Assembly (NCBI GenBank): GCA_002686055.1
Contig: NYZU01000022.1
Coordinates: 19,793 to 83,792, forward strand
Length of the DNA stretch: 64,000 bases
Reading direction: 5' to 3'
DNA from: Oceanospirillaceae bacterium
GTDB taxonomy: Bacteria; Pseudomonadota; Gammaproteobacteria; Pseudomonadales; Balneatricaceae
Shown piece by piece: positions 1 through 10,971 of this stretch. The notes below the pieces were generated by a model. That model saw only the letters and a program-made list of their open reading frames with translations, was not told where the DNA came from and made no database searches. The translations under genes were made by a program, and so were the position numbers. Positions within the stretch are counted from its first letter, which is position 1; the number at the start of each line of letters is the position of its first letter.

Positions 1-1
1 C

Positions 2-421
2 CAGCCGGCAGTTGAGGCTTGTGAGTGTGAGTTTTGGGGCTTGGAATATCTGTCACAAGGGCGTTTTAGCACTTTGCGGGTATATATCGATCATGCACAA
101 GGTGTGGATGTTGATATGTGTGCCAATGTTAGTCGTCAGGTGGGTGCTATATTAGATGTTGAAGACCCTATATCTGGTGAATACAATCTTGAAGTATCTT
201 CCCCAGGCCTTGATCGCCCTCTTTTTACTTTGGCACAATATGAATTAAATATTGGCCAGACCATAAGTTTACGTTTACGTTTGGCCTTTGAGGGTCGGCG
301 TAAGTTTACTGGTTTGCTACGTGGTATCGAAGGTGATGACGTAGTTTTGCTAGTCGATGATGAAGAATTTTTGTTACCCGTTGGTAGCATTGAAAAAGCC
401 AATGTTGTGCCACAGTTTTAG
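2..421 (+). CDS. rimP: Ribosome maturation factor RimP, 5' end truncated by window edge
   Basis: Open frame from position 2; motif [25 protein letters not shown] typical of RimP; directly upstream of nusA. Confidence 0.95.
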   Translation, partial: QPAVEACECEFWGLEYLSQGRFSTLRVYIDHAQGVDVDMCANVSRQVGAILDVEDPISGEYNLEVSSPGLDRPLFTLAQYELNIGQTISLRLRLAFEGRRKFTGLLRGIEGDDVVLLVDDEEFLLPVGSIEKANVVPQF

Positions 422-441
422 TGGTTTAAGTGAGAGCTGAT

Positions 442-1923
442 ATGAACAAAGAAATTCTATTGGTAGCCGAAGCGGTTTCTAACGAGAAAGACGTACCTAA
501 AGACGTAATTTTTGAAGCTATTGAGCTGGCCTTAGCCACGGCTACGCGCAAGCGTATCGACGATGAGTGCGACATTCGTGTAGCCATTGATCGTAAAACA
601 GGTGAAGCCACGACTAGCCGTTGTTGGACTGTTGTCAGTGACGAAGATTATGTTAATCCTTCTGCCGAACTGATTCTAGAAGAAGCCCAGCAAGATAACC
701 CTGATCTGCAATTGGGTGATCTAGTTAGTGAAGAAATAGAGTCAGAGGCCTTTGGTCGTATTGCTGCCCAAACTGCTAAGCAAGTGATTGTGCAAAAAGT
801 ACGTGAAGCTGAACGTGCCAAGGTGGTTGAGTTATATCGTGATCGTATCGGTGAAATTATTAGTGGCACCGTTAAAAAAGTCACTCGTGACAATGTGATT
901 GTTGATCTTGGCAATAATGCCGAAGCGTTACTCGGCCGTGACCAGCTAATTGGTCGTGAAACTTTCCGTATGGGTGATCGTGTGCGGGCACTTTTATCTG
1001 AGGTACGTACCGAGAATCGTGGCCCACAGCTCTTCTTAAGTCGCACTGATCCACAAATGTTGGTGGAGTTGTTCCGTATTGAGGTGCCTGAGATTTCTGA
1101 GGAAGTGATTGAAATTCGCGCTGCCGCTCGTGATCCTGGTTCGCGTGCTAAAATTGCAGTAAAAACCAACGATGGTCGCATTGATCCCGTAGGTGCTTGT
1201 GTTGGTATGCGTGGTTCCCGTGTGCAAGCTGTAACTGGTGAGTTAGGCAATGAGCGTGTGGATATTGTTCTGTGGGATGATAACCCAGCCCAGTTAGTTA
1301 TTAATGCTATGGCGCCAGCCGAAGTTAGCTCCATTGTTGTTGATGAAGACAAGCATTCCATGGATGTGGCAGTAAATGAAGACAATTTAGCCATGGCCAT
1401 TGGTCGTAATGGTCAAAATGTGCGTTTGGCCACTGAATTGACTGGTTGGATCATTAACGTCATGTCGGAAGAGGAAGCAGGCGCTAAACAACAGGAAGAA
1501 GTTGGTAGTTTGGTGCAGCGTTTTGTTGATGCTCTAGATATCGACGAAGACTTTGCCACTATGTTAGTGGAAGAGGGCTTTACCTCCTTAGAAGAAATCG
1601 CCTACGTACCTTTGGAAGAAATGCTGGAAATAGATGGTCTGGACGAAGAGCTGGTAGAAGAGTTGCGTAACCGTGCTAAGAACCAGCTGCTTAACCAAGC
1701 TATCGCCGTAGAAGAACAATTAGATAAATCTGAACCAGCAGCTGATCTATTAGCTATGGAAGGCATGGATACTCACTTGGCCTTTGTCTTGGCGAGCCGA
1801 GGCATTATCACTATGGAAGATCTGGCTGAAAAAGCGGTTGATGAACTAATTGATTTAGAAGAATTAAACGAAGAAAAAGCCGCGCAGTTGATTATGACTG
1901 CCCGTGCCCCTTGGTTTGAGTAA
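442..1923 (+). CDS. nusA: Transcription termination/antitermination protein NusA
   Basis: ORF 430..1923; likely ATG at 442 ([16 protein letters not shown]); S1/KH domains and acidic C-terminal repeats; synteny rimP-nusA-infB. Confidence 0.97.
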   Translation: MNKEILLVAEAVSNEKDVPKDVIFEAIELALATATRKRIDDECDIRVAIDRKTGEATTSRCWTVVSDEDYVNPSAELILEEAQQDNPDLQLGDLVSEEIESEAFGRIAAQTAKQVIVQKVREAERAKVVELYRDRIGEIISGTVKKVTRDNVIVDLGNNAEALLGRDQLIGRETFRMGDRVRALLSEVRTENRGPQLFLSRTDPQMLVELFRIEVPEISEEVIEIRAAARDPGSRAKIAVKTNDGRIDPVGACVGMRGSRVQAVTGELGNERVDIVLWDDNPAQLVINAMAPAEVSSIVVDEDKHSMDVAVNEDNLAMAIGRNGQNVRLATELTGWIINVMSEEEAGAKQQEEVGSLVQRFVDALDIDEDFATMLVEEGFTSLEEIAYVPLEEMLEIDGLDEELVEELRNRAKNQLLNQAIAVEEQLDKSEPAADLLAMEGMDTHLAFVLASRGIITMEDLAEKAVDELIDLEELNEEKAAQLIMTARAPWFE

Positions 1924-1949
1924 TTGCCAACACACAGGAGACATTAACT

Positions 1950-4517
1950 ATGGCAGACCTAACTGTCGAAAAGCTTGCTTTAACAGTAGGCGTTCCCGTT
2001 GAGCGATTATTGACTCAAATGGAAGAAGCTGGCCTGGCTAAACGCGCTGCTAAAGATGCCGTATCTGAAGAAGAGCGTAAGTCTTTGTTGGTTCACCTGC
2101 AAAAAGCCCATGGTGGCAGTGGTGAAGAGGCTGATGGCCCGAAAAAGATTACTTTACGTCGTAAAACGACTAGTACTCTCAAAGTAGCGGGTTCTGGCGG
2201 TAAGCGGACGGTAAACGTAGAAGTGCGGAAAAAGCGTACCTACGTCAAACAAAGTGAAGAAGAACTGCAAGCCAAGTTAGAAGCTGAGCAAGAACAATTG
2301 CAAGAGCAACAAGCTGTGGCTGAGCGTGAAGCTGCTGACCAGATAGAACAGGAGCGTGCTGCGGCTGAAAAAGCTGCAGCAGAAAAGGCTGCAGCTGAGA
2401 AAGCGGCGGCTGAGAAAGCGGCGGCTGAACAAGCCGTTGCAGAAGCAGCTGCAAAAGAAGCTGAATTAGTGAAAAAAGCGGCTGAGCAGGCGAGAGCAGA
2501 AGCCGAACAGGCCGAAGAGTCAAAGAAAAGTGGCAAGAAAGGCAAGGGCTCAGGTGACCGCGAGCGGGTGTTTAGCACCCCTGACAAACCTAAAGGTGGT
2601 GCTAACAAAGGCAAGCAAGCTGCTGGTAAAGGTAAGGACAAAAAGCGCAATCTTATGTCCAATGATGAAGAGCGCTATCGTAAGCCGCGTAATAAAGGCA
2701 AGTTGGCAGCGCCTAAGCGCAATAGTACTCAGGAACACGGTTTCTCTCGTCCTACTGAAGCTGTGGTTCATGAGGTATCTATCCCTGAATCTATTACCGT
2801 CGCTGAACTAGCAAGTAAGATGAGCGTTAAGGCAGCAGAAGTGATCAAGGTGATGTTTAGTATGGGTGCTATGGCCACCATCAACCAAACTATTGATCAG
2901 GATACAGCGACCATTGTGGTTGAGGAAATGGGCCATAAGGTCAAGTTGTTAAAAGATGATGCTGTTGAAACTGAGGTTGTTGAAAGTATCAGTTACGAGG
3001 GTACCCAAGTAACGCGGGCGCCTGTTGTTACTGTTATGGGTCATGTTGACCATGGTAAAACATCTTTGTTGGATCATATTCGTGAATCGCGAGTTGCCTC
3101 GGGTGAGTCGGGCGGTATTACCCAGCATATCGGTGCCTATCATGTTGATACCGATAAAGGCATGGTGACCTTCCTAGATACCCCTGGACACGCGGCCTTT
3201 ACTGCTATGCGTGCCCGTGGTGCGCAAGCCACGGATATTGTTATTCTGGTAGTTGCTGCTGATGACGGTGTAATGCCCCAAACTGAAGAGGCTGTGCAAC
3301 ATGCTAAGGCTGCGGGTGTGCCACTTGTCGTTGCTATCAATAAGATGGATAAAGAAGCCGCTGATCCAGATCGGGTGAAAACTGAATTGTCTAGTCGTGA
3401 AGTGGTACCTGAAGATTGGGGTGGCGATGTACAGTTTATTCCCGTGTCTGCTAAGACAGGTTTGGGTATTGATAATCTGCTAGATGCGGTCTTGTTGGAA
3501 GCGGAAGTGTTAGAACTTACCGCTGTGCCAGAAGCGCCGGCTAAAGGTGTAGTGGTTGAAGCCCGTTTGGATAAGGGTCGTGGTTCAGTGGCTACTGTAC
3601 TGGTACAAAATGGTACCTTACAACAAGGTGATATTGTTCTGGCTGGTCAACAGTTTGGACGGGTGAGAGCCATGTTGGATGAAAATGGCCGCCCAGTGAA
3701 AACCGCAGGTCCTGCTATTCCAGTAGAAATTTTGGGTCTTGATGGTACACCTGATTCTGGCGAGGACTTTACCGTTGTGCCAAGTGAGAAAAAGGCCCGT
3801 GAAGTTGCCATGTTCCGTCAGGGTAAATATCGTGACGTTAAATTGGCTCGTCAACAGGCAGCGAAACTGGATTCCATGTTTGCTAGTATGGGCAAAGAGC
3901 AGGCTAAGGTACTCAATGTGGTTTTGAAAACCGACGTGCGCGGCTCGTTGGAAGCCTTAACTGCGTCACTAATGGATCTTGGTACTGACGAAGTAAAAGT
4001 CAACGTTGTCTCTGGTGGCGTGGGTGGTATCGCTGAGTCTGATGTAAACCTAGCAGTCGCCTCTAGTGCGGTTATCTTTGGTTTCAACGTGCGTGCCGAT
4101 GGCCCAGCCAAACAACTGATTGAAAAAGAAGGTGTTGATCTGCGTTATTACAGTGTTATTTATGACATTATTAACGATGTAAAACAGGCACTTTCTGGTT
4201 TGTTGTCGCCAGAGTTGCGCGAACAGATTGTTGGTGTTGCTGAAGTACGTGATGTATTCCGTTCACCTAAGCTAGGTTTAATCGCTGGTTGTATGGTGAC
4301 AGAGGGAACCGTTCACCGCAGCAAGCCTATCCGTGTATTACGTGATAATGTGGTTATCTTTGAAGGTGAGCTAGAATCCTTACGCCGCTTTAAAGATGCT
4401 GTCCAAGAAGTACGTAATGGTATGGAATGTGGTATCGGTGTGAAGAGCTACAATGACGTCAAGGTCGGTGACCAGATCGAAGTCTTTGACACTATTGAAG
4501 TGCAACGCAGCCTGTAA
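1950..4517 (+). CDS. infB: Translation initiation factor IF-2
   Basis: GTPase motifs [29 protein letters not shown]; low-complexity AAAEK N-terminal region. Confidence 0.98.
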   Translation: MADLTVEKLALTVGVPVERLLTQMEEAGLAKRAAKDAVSEEERKSLLVHLQKAHGGSGEEADGPKKITLRRKTTSTLKVAGSGGKRTVNVEVRKKRTYVKQSEEELQAKLEAEQEQLQEQQAVAEREAADQIEQERAAAEKAAAEKAAAEKAAAEKAAAEQAVAEAAAKEAELVKKAAEQARAEAEQAEESKKSGKKGKGSGDRERVFSTPDKPKGGANKGKQAAGKGKDKKRNLMSNDEERYRKPRNKGKLAAPKRNSTQEHGFSRPTEAVVHEVSIPESITVAELASKMSVKAAEVIKVMFSMGAMATINQTIDQDTATIVVEEMGHKVKLLKDDAVETEVVESISYEGTQVTRAPVVTVMGHVDHGKTSLLDHIRESRVASGESGGITQHIGAYHVDTDKGMVTFLDTPGHAAFTAMRARGAQATDIVILVVAADDGVMPQTEEAVQHAKAAGVPLVVAINKMDKEAADPDRVKTELSSREVVPEDWGGDVQFIPVSAKTGLGIDNLLDAVLLEAEVLELTAVPEAPAKGVVVEARLDKGRGSVATVLVQNGTLQQGDIVLAGQQFGRVRAMLDENGRPVKTAGPAIPVEILGLDGTPDSGEDFTVVPSEKKAREVAMFRQGKYRDVKLARQQAAKLDSMFASMGKEQAKVLNVVLKTDVRGSLEALTASLMDLGTDEVKVNVVSGGVGGIAESDVNLAVASSAVIFGFNVRADGPAKQLIEKEGVDLRYYSVIYDIINDVKQALSGLLSPELREQIVGVAEVRDVFRSPKLGLIAGCMVTEGTVHRSKPIRVLRDNVVIFEGELESLRRFKDAVQEVRNGMECGIGVKSYNDVKVGDQIEVFDTIEVQRSL
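2361..2435 (+). repeat. Five in-frame 15-bp tandem repeats encoding ([10 protein letters not shown]) within infB
   Basis: gcggctgaaaaagct / gcagcagaaaaggct / gcagctgagaaagcg / gcggctgagaaagcg / gcggctgaacaagcc. Confidence 0.9.
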
Positions 4518-4543
4518 CCATCAGCGAACAAGAGTGACTACTA

Positions 4544-4909
4544 ATGGCTCAGGAATATAGCCGAACTCAGCGGGTTGCTGATCAGGTACAACGGGAACTG
4601 GCGATGCTTATCCAGCAGGAAGTCAAAGACCCACGGGTTGGTATGGCAACTGTCAGTGCGGTGGAAGTATCCAAAGATATGGGGCATGCCAAGGTGTATG
4701 TCACCATACTTAATGGGGATGACGCCGAAGCTACGCAAACGGCCATTAAAGTGCTTAACAATGCCTCTAGCTTCTTACGTGGTCAACTGGGTCGTCGGAT
4801 GCAGCTGCGCACTGTGCCAAGCTTGCGTTTCCATTATGATGACAGCCTTAAGCGTGGTAACCATTTGAGTAGTCTAATTGATCAAGCTCGCGCTAAAGAC
4901 AGCTTCTAG
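4544..4909 (+). CDS. rbfA: 30S ribosome-binding factor RbfA
   Basis: [33 protein letters not shown]; position between infB and truB. Confidence 0.95.
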   Translation: MAQEYSRTQRVADQVQRELAMLIQQEVKDPRVGMATVSAVEVSKDMGHAKVYVTILNGDDAEATQTAIKVLNNASSFLRGQLGRRMQLRTVPSLRFHYDDSLKRGNHLSSLIDQARAKDSF

Positions 4910-4930
4910 GTAGGCTGTCGTTTATTGGCT

Positions 4931-5911
4931 ATGGCAAAGCAACCTAAAGGTCGTGCTGTCAGCGGGATCTTGATTCTCGATAAACCCACGGGCATGAGCT
5001 CAAATCATGCCCTACAAAGGGTTAAACGTATATTTGGGGCCCGTAAAGCAGGTCATACTGGGGCTCTGGATCCACTGGCTACTGGCTTACTGCCGATCTG
5101 TTTGGGTGAGGCGACTAAGTTTACCCAATTTCTTCTTGATGCTAATAAGCGCTACCAGACTAGTGCCCAGTTAGGTGTGCGCACAGATTCCAGTGATGCC
5201 GATGGCAAAGTGATAGAAACTAAGCCCTATGAGCATATTACACAAGCTAAAGTAGAAGCCGAATTACCTCAGTTTCGAGGTAAAATCAGTCAAGTGCCTT
5301 CTATGTTTTCTGCCTTAAAGCATCAAGGTCAACCTTTATACAAATTAGCCCGCGCTGGCAAGCAGGTTGCGGTCAAGCCTCGTCAGGTTGAGGTTTTCGA
5401 TCTGACTTTGCTAGCTATGCAGGGTTCCCAAGTGGCCATGGATATTACCTGTAGTAAGGGTACTTATATTCGCTCTATTGTCGAAGATTTGGGTTTAGCC
5501 TTGGGTTGTGGTGCCCATGTGGCCGAGTTAAGACGTTTGCAAGCTGGGCCTTTTGTAGCCGAACAGATGGTTACCCTCGAGCAATTGCATGAGTTGGTTG
5601 AGTCGGTGCAACAAGAATATGCGGGTAAAGCACCCGAAAAGGCCCTATTTGCAGCCTTAGATAAGCTATTATTGCCATTGGATACTGCCGTTTTGCATTT
5701 AAATGCTGTACAATTAGCCCCCCAACAATCGGGTGCGCTGCAACAGGGTAAAATTGTCACCCTAGACGAGCAGCAGGTAATGCCCGGTGTCGTGCGAGTT
5801 TACAGCTCGCCGGTGGTCTCAGCGGAATCCTTTATTGGCTTGGCTGAGGTTACAGAAGATGGTGTCTTACGTGCTAAGCGACTATTGCAAACCCAGCCTC
5901 AGGCTGACTAG
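4931..5911 (+). CDS. truB: tRNA pseudouridine(55) synthase TruB
   Basis: GILILDKPTGMSSNHALQRVKRIFGARKAGHTGALDPLATGLLP motif; likely ATG at 4931. Confidence 0.96.
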   Translation: MAKQPKGRAVSGILILDKPTGMSSNHALQRVKRIFGARKAGHTGALDPLATGLLPICLGEATKFTQFLLDANKRYQTSAQLGVRTDSSDADGKVIETKPYEHITQAKVEAELPQFRGKISQVPSMFSALKHQGQPLYKLARAGKQVAVKPRQVEVFDLTLLAMQGSQVAMDITCSKGTYIRSIVEDLGLALGCGAHVAELRRLQAGPFVAEQMVTLEQLHELVESVQQEYAGKAPEKALFAALDKLLLPLDTAVLHLNAVQLAPQQSGALQQGKIVTLDEQQVMPGVVRVYSSPVVSAESFIGLAEVTEDGVLRAKRLLQTQPQAD

Positions 5912-5916
5912 CTAAG

Positions 5917-5940
5917 TTACTTTGCAGAGTAAGATTTTTT
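5917..5940 (+). terminator. Weak intrinsic terminator/attenuator between truB and rpsO
   Basis: TTACT-ttgcag-AGTAA hairpin followed by a TTTTTT tract. Confidence 0.45.
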
Positions 5941-5980
5941 CGGTTCCACTGTTAATATGCGCGGTGTGAACCTAGTCAAG

Positions 5981-5998
5981 CTTCAAATTATTTTGAAG
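5981..5998 (+). promoter_or_regulatory. 5' UTR hairpin immediately upstream of rpsO RBS (candidate S15 autoregulatory structure)
   Basis: CTTCAAA-TTAT-TTTGAAG perfect 7-bp stem a few nt before AGGAG. Confidence 0.5.
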
Positions 5999-6018
5999 GC
6001 ATATTAGGAGAAAATATT

Positions 6019-6288
6019 ATGGCATTGTCCGTACAAGAAAAGGCTGCCATCGTAGCCGATTATCAAGTTGCTGAAGGTGACACTGGTTCCCCTGAAGTAC
6101 AAGTTGCTTTGCTAACTGCTAACATCGTTGGTCTACAAAGCCACTTTAAAGAGCACAATCAAGATCACCATTCACGTCGTGGTTTGATTCGCATGGTAAA
6201 CCAGCGTCGTAAGTTGTTGGATTACTTGAAGCGTAAAGATGCTCAGCGTTACACGGCCCTTATCGGTCGCCTAGGACTACGTCGCTAG
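6019..6288 (+). CDS. rpsO: 30S ribosomal protein S15
   Basis: [39 protein letters not shown] motifs; 89 aa. Confidence 0.98.
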   Translation: MALSVQEKAAIVADYQVAEGDTGSPEVQVALLTANIVGLQSHFKEHNQDHHSRRGLIRMVNQRRKLLDYLKRKDAQRYTALIGRLGLRR

Positions 6289-6297
6289 GATCATATA

Positions 6298-6328
6298 GGG
6301 CTGGGTTTTACCCGGCCCTGTTTATTTA
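6298..6328 (+). terminator. Intrinsic terminator-like hairpin in the rpsO-pnp intergenic region
   Basis: GGGCTGGGT-ttt-ACCCGGCCC followed by TGTTTATTT. Confidence 0.65.
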
Positions 6329-6483
6329 AGGTGGTTTAAAAAGCCACTCGAACTAACGGAAACTTATTTTTCACAGCTTGGCCCGTACTTCTTATTAGCT
6401 TGTAAGCAGTCTATTAGCGAGTTAATAAGAGTACTGGTGGAACAAACTGTAAATAAAAGACGTTTCCAAAACTGGAGAAAAAA

Positions 6484-8568
6484 ATGTCTGTTATTACTAA
6501 GACTTTTCAATATGGCCAGCAAACTGTAACTCTGGAAACAGGGCGCATTGCTCGTCAAGCGTCTGGTGCTGTATTGGTTACTGTTGATGATGCCATTCAG
6601 GTATTAGTCGCTGTTGTGGGCGCCAAGACTGCGCGTCCTGATCAAGGTTTCTTTCCTTTGTCAGTCCACTACCAAGAAAAAACCTATTCCGTAGGTAAAA
6701 TTCCTGGTGGCTTCTTTAAGCGTGAAGCCCGCCCTAGTGAATTTGAAACCTTAACTAGTCGTTTGATTGACCGCCCAATTCGTCCATTATTCCCCAAAGG
6801 TTTTATGAACGAAGTGCAAGTTATTTGTACGGTGGTTTCTGCTGACAAGAAAAACTGCCCAGATATTGCAGCGATGATTGGTACTTCTGCTGCTCTGGCT
6901 ATCTCAGGTATTCCTTTTGCTGGCCCTATTGGTGCTGCCCGCGTTGGTTACAATGATGATGGTTATATCTTAAACCCAAGCTTCGCTGACATGGAAGGTT
7001 CTGACCTAGACATGGTTGTAGCCGGTACTAGCGATGCAGTACTGATGGTTGAATCTGAAGCCGACGAGCTAAGTGAAGACGAAATGCTAGGTGCAGTGTT
7101 ATTTGCCCATGACGAAATGCAAGCTGTCATCAGTGCCGTCAATGAATTTGCTGCTGAAGCAGCTAAGCCAACTTGGGACTGGGAAGCACCAGCCGAAGAT
7201 GTGGCTCTAAAAGAAGCCGTAACTAGCGCTGTTGGTGCCGCCGTTGGTGAAGCTTATCAGATCAGCGACAAAATGGATCGTTATACCCGTTTAGGCGAGA
7301 TTAAAGCTGACGCTGTGGCCCAGTTATGTACTGACGAAGAAGGCCCTTCTGAAGCAGAGGTTTTGGCCATGGTTGCTAAGCTGGAAAAAAGCACTGTGCG
7401 CTCCCGTGTGGTAGCTGGTGAACCACGTATCGACGGTCGTGATAACAAGACTGTACGTGGTATTAATGTTGAGATTGGTACTTTGGCCAAAGCCCATGGT
7501 TCTTCTTTGTTTACCCGTGGAGAAACCCAAGCGATTGTAGCCGCTACCCTAGGCACTAGTCGTGATCAACAGATCATTGATTCCTTGGAAGGCGAACAAA
7601 AAGATCCCTTTATGCTGCACTATAACTTCCCCAGCTATTCAGTTGGTGAAACGGGCCGTATGATGGGTCCTGGTCGTCGTGAAATTGGTCATGGTCGTCT
7701 AGCCCGTCGTGGTGTGCAAGCCATGCTGCCAACCCAGGAAGACTTCCCATATACCATTCGTGTGGTATCAGAAATTACCGAATCTAATGGTTCTAGTTCC
7801 ATGGCTTCCGTATGTGGTACTTCTCTAGCGCTAATGGATGCTGGTGTGCCGCTAAAAGCCCCTGTTGCTGGTATTGCCATGGGTCTTGTAAAAGAAGATG
7901 AAGGCTTTGCCGTATTAACCGATATCTTGGGTGATGAAGATCATCTAGGTGATATGGACTTTAAGGTGGCTGGATCTGCTGAGGGTATCACTGCTTTGCA
8001 GATGGATATTAAGATTCAGGGTATCACTGAAGAAATTATGGAAATCGCTCTGGAGCAAGCATTTGATGCCCGTATCCATATTTTGGGCGAGATGAACAAG
8101 GTGATTGCTACCCCACGCGCTGAGTTAAATGACAATGCGCCGACCATGAAGACCATCAAGATAGATCAAGATAAGATCCGTGATGTGATTGGTAAGGGTG
8201 GTGCAACTATCCGTGGCTTATGCGAAGAGACTGGCGCTTCTATTGATATCGAAGATGATGGCACGGTACGTGTGTATGCTGACGATAAAGCAGCTGCTGA
8301 ACTAGCCGAACAGAAAATCTTAGCGATCACTGCTGAAGCTGAAGTAGGTGCCATTTATGAAGGTAAAGTAGAACGCATTGTCGACTTTGGTGCCTTTGTA
8401 AATATCTTACCAGGCAAAGATGGCCTAGTGCATATTTCCCAAATCTCCCAAGAGCGAGTTGAGAAAGTGACTGACTATCTTGAAGAAGGTCAAATGGTGA
8501 AGGTCAAGGTTTTAGATGTTGACGCTCGCGGTCGCATTAAGTTGACCATGAAGGATATAGAAGCCTAA
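6484..8568 (+). CDS. pnp: Polyribonucleotide nucleotidyltransferase
   Basis: PNPase core motifs plus C-terminal KH ([15 protein letters not shown]) and S1 domain. Confidence 0.98.
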   Translation: MSVITKTFQYGQQTVTLETGRIARQASGAVLVTVDDAIQVLVAVVGAKTARPDQGFFPLSVHYQEKTYSVGKIPGGFFKREARPSEFETLTSRLIDRPIRPLFPKGFMNEVQVICTVVSADKKNCPDIAAMIGTSAALAISGIPFAGPIGAARVGYNDDGYILNPSFADMEGSDLDMVVAGTSDAVLMVESEADELSEDEMLGAVLFAHDEMQAVISAVNEFAAEAAKPTWDWEAPAEDVALKEAVTSAVGAAVGEAYQISDKMDRYTRLGEIKADAVAQLCTDEEGPSEAEVLAMVAKLEKSTVRSRVVAGEPRIDGRDNKTVRGINVEIGTLAKAHGSSLFTRGETQAIVAATLGTSRDQQIIDSLEGEQKDPFMLHYNFPSYSVGETGRMMGPGRREIGHGRLARRGVQAMLPTQEDFPYTIRVVSEITESNGSSSMASVCGTSLALMDAGVPLKAPVAGIAMGLVKEDEGFAVLTDILGDEDHLGDMDFKVAGSAEGITALQMDIKIQGITEEIMEIALEQAFDARIHILGEMNKVIATPRAELNDNAPTMKTIKIDQDKIRDVIGKGGATIRGLCEETGASIDIEDDGTVRVYADDKAAAELAEQKILAITAEAEVGAIYEGKVERIVDFGAFVNILPGKDGLVHISQISQERVEKVTDYLEEGQMVKVKVLDVDARGRIKLTMKDIEA

Positions 8569-8622
8569 TTTGGCAGTATAATACCTATATGGTAAGACAT
8601 AATAAACGAAGTTTATTATAGG

Positions 8623-8654
8623 AAAAAAGGGTCGCAAATTAGCGGCCCTTTTTT
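8623..8654 (+). terminator. Intrinsic terminator of pnp
   Basis: aaaaaaGGGTCGCaaattaGCGGCCCtttttt. Confidence 0.8.
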
Positions 8655-8904
8655 ATGCTTATTGCGCCTATTTGACCTGTTTTGCCACAAAAATCATGAT
8701 AAAATAGTCGTTTCTAGACCAAATTGGTCGAATATAGATAACTCAGACCCTCAAAGAAAAGTACTTGCCCTCTAATCCAAAACACCACTCTTATTGCGAT
8801 CACGATCAGACCATGGTTTGGAACACGGTTAGTGTTTATTTTTGTTGGAAATAACCGGCAGAACAGCTGCCATTGCTTGGGAAAACCGAACCGTGCCAAA
8901 CGAT

Positions 8905-10131
8905 ATGAACTATTCTTTAAACAAGGACAAAATTAAGATTGTACTGTTAGAGGGCGTTCACCAGTCGGCGGTGGAAACGTTAAAAAATGAAGGCTATCAG
9001 AACATTCATTTTTACACCACCGCATTGCCTGAAGATGAGCTAATCGAAATTCTTGCAGACGCACATTTTGTTGGCATTCGTTCACGTACCCAGATCACCC
9101 GTAAGGTACTAGAATCGGCACCAAAACTGCTAGCAGTAGGCTGTTTCTGTATTGGTACTAACCAAGTTGATTTGGGTGCTGCCCTAGAAATGGGTGTGCC
9201 AGTCTTTAACGCCCCATATAGTAATACCCGCAGTGTAGCAGAACTCGTGATTGCTGAGGCTGTTATCTTGTTACGTGGTGTGGCAGAGAAAAATGCCAAA
9301 GCGCACCGTGGCGTATGGTTAAAGTCAGCGAAAAATTCCTTTGAAATGCGCGGTAAGGTTCTTGGTTTAATTGGTTATGGCTCTATCGGTTCCCAACTGG
9401 GGATTATGGCTGAGTCTATGGGTATGCATGTTATCTATTACGATACGGTTGCCAAATTAAGTCTGGGTAATGCCCAAGCAGTCAATTCTTTAGCAGAACT
9501 GTTGGGTAAGGCTGATGTGGTTAGTTTGCATGTGCCAGAAACCAAGTCAACGGCTAATTTGATGGGGCCAAAACAGTTTGCACAAATGAAAGATGGTGCC
9601 ATTCTAATTAATGCTGCCCGTGGCACGGTGGTCGATATAGACGCCTTGGCCAATAGTCTGGAAAGCGGTAAACTGCTTGGTGCTGCTATTGATGTATTCC
9701 CTGTTGAGCCACGCTCCAATGATGAAGAATTTATATCGCCTTTGCGTGACTTTGATAATGTGATTCTGACTCCCCATGTTGGTGGTTCAACAGTAGAAGC
9801 ACAAGAAAACATTGGTATTGAAGTGGCTGACAAGCTGGCTCGTTACTGCGGTAATGGTACCACCTTGTCAGCGGTCAACTTCCCTGAGGTATCCTTGCCT
9901 AATCATGAAAACACCCACCGCCTGTTACATATCCATGCTAACGTCCCTGGTGTTTTGTCACAGATAAACAATGTGTTTTCTGAAAACAATATCAATATTT
10001 CTGGTCAGTACCTAAATACCAATGACAAGATTGGTTATGTTGTTATTGATATTGATGCGGCACATTCGGAGTTTGCCCTAGCTAAACTGAAAGCAGTCAC
10101 TGGCACTAAGAGCTGTCGCGTCTTGTTCTAG
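8905..10131 (+). CDS. serA: D-3-phosphoglycerate dehydrogenase
   Basis: DKIKIVLLEGVHQ, GCFCIGTNQVDL, C-terminal ACT domain; ATG at 8905 preferred over the TTG extension at 8842. Confidence 0.95.
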   Translation: MNYSLNKDKIKIVLLEGVHQSAVETLKNEGYQNIHFYTTALPEDELIEILADAHFVGIRSRTQITRKVLESAPKLLAVGCFCIGTNQVDLGAALEMGVPVFNAPYSNTRSVAELVIAEAVILLRGVAEKNAKAHRGVWLKSAKNSFEMRGKVLGLIGYGSIGSQLGIMAESMGMHVIYYDTVAKLSLGNAQAVNSLAELLGKADVVSLHVPETKSTANLMGPKQFAQMKDGAILINAARGTVVDIDALANSLESGKLLGAAIDVFPVEPRSNDEEFISPLRDFDNVILTPHVGGSTVEAQENIGIEVADKLARYCGNGTTLSAVNFPEVSLPNHENTHRLLHIHANVPGVLSQINNVFSENNINISGQYLNTNDKIGYVVIDIDAAHSEFALAKLKAVTGTKSCRVLF

Positions 10132-10138
10132 AAAAAAT

Positions 10139-10170
10139 AAAGCAAGGCTTAATTTTTTAAACCTTGCTTT
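10139..10170. terminator. Bidirectional terminator between serA and rpiA
   Basis: AAAGCAAGG-n14-CCTTGCTTT perfect 9-bp stem; its right end overlaps the rpiA stop codon. Confidence 0.75.
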
Positions 10171-10837
10171 AGTCTAGCTGTTTAATACCTTCAGGTGTGG
10201 CTAGTAACAGTAAATCTGCACTGCGCATAGCGAAGATGCCATTAGTCACCACCCCAGTAATCTGGTTAATCTCAGTTTCCAGATCTGTGGGATTGGTTAT
10301 CTCTAAACCGTGGACATCTAAAATATAGTTACCATTATCCGTCACCACGCCTTGACGCCAAATAGGCTCGCCACCTAAGCCAACTAGCTTGCGTGCCACA
10401 TAGCTTCGGGCCATTGGGATTACCTCTACAGGGAGAGGGAAGGCACCTAAGGTATCAACCAACTTAGACTCGTCAGCTATACAGATAAATTCTTCCGCTA
10501 CGGCGGCAACAATTTTTTCCCGGGTTAAGGCCGCGCCCCCACCCTTAATAAGATTAAGTTGGTGGTCGCTTTCGTCGGCACCATCAATATAGAAACGCAG
10601 TTGTTGAACACCATTAAGTTCCAATACATTAATACCCCGTTCCCGCAACCTTGAAGCTGTTTCTTCGGAGCTAGCGACAGCGGCATCAAAGGTGTGTTTA
10701 ATGGTGGCTAGGGCGTCTATAAAACAGTTTGCCGTCGAGCCAGTGCCAACACCCACAATAGAATCTTTGTTAAGGTGTGGGGTGATATAATCAACAGCAG
10801 CTTGAGCAACGGCTTGCTTTAGTTCATCTTGATGCAT
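10169..10837 (-). CDS. rpiA: Ribose-5-phosphate isomerase A
   Basis: [33 protein letters not shown] motifs; start [14 protein letters not shown] at 10837. Confidence 0.96.
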   Translation of the reverse strand: MHQDELKQAVAQAAVDYITPHLNKDSIVGVGTGSTANCFIDALATIKHTFDAAVASSEETASRLRERGINVLELNGVQQLRFYIDGADESDHQLNLIKGGGAALTREKIVAAVAEEFICIADESKLVDTLGAFPLPVEVIPMARSYVARKLVGLGGEPIWRQGVVTDNGNYILDVHGLEITNPTDLETEINQITGVVTNGIFAMRSADLLLLATPEGIKQLD

Positions 10838-10971
10838 AACTGGCTCGATAAATAGCGTAAAACAGCTATTATACTCGAAATCTATAGTCTGCATGTAGAC
10901 GTTAAGGTTATGAATTATTACCATTACCAATCGAAGATCATTAAATTTTTATTTTTGCACAGGTGGCGTAG

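Noticed and set aside
648-1400. 250-aa minus-strand ORF antisense to nusA
   Set aside because: Composition is Ser/Thr/Arg-rich and is the shadow of a highly conserved CDS; no RBS or family resemblance.
2361-2435. Possible minisatellite/mobile repeat
   Set aside because: In-frame low-complexity linker typical of IF-2; not an independent element.
2240-2662. 140-aa minus-strand ORF inside infB
   Set aside because: Complement of the AAAEK low-complexity region; artefactual.
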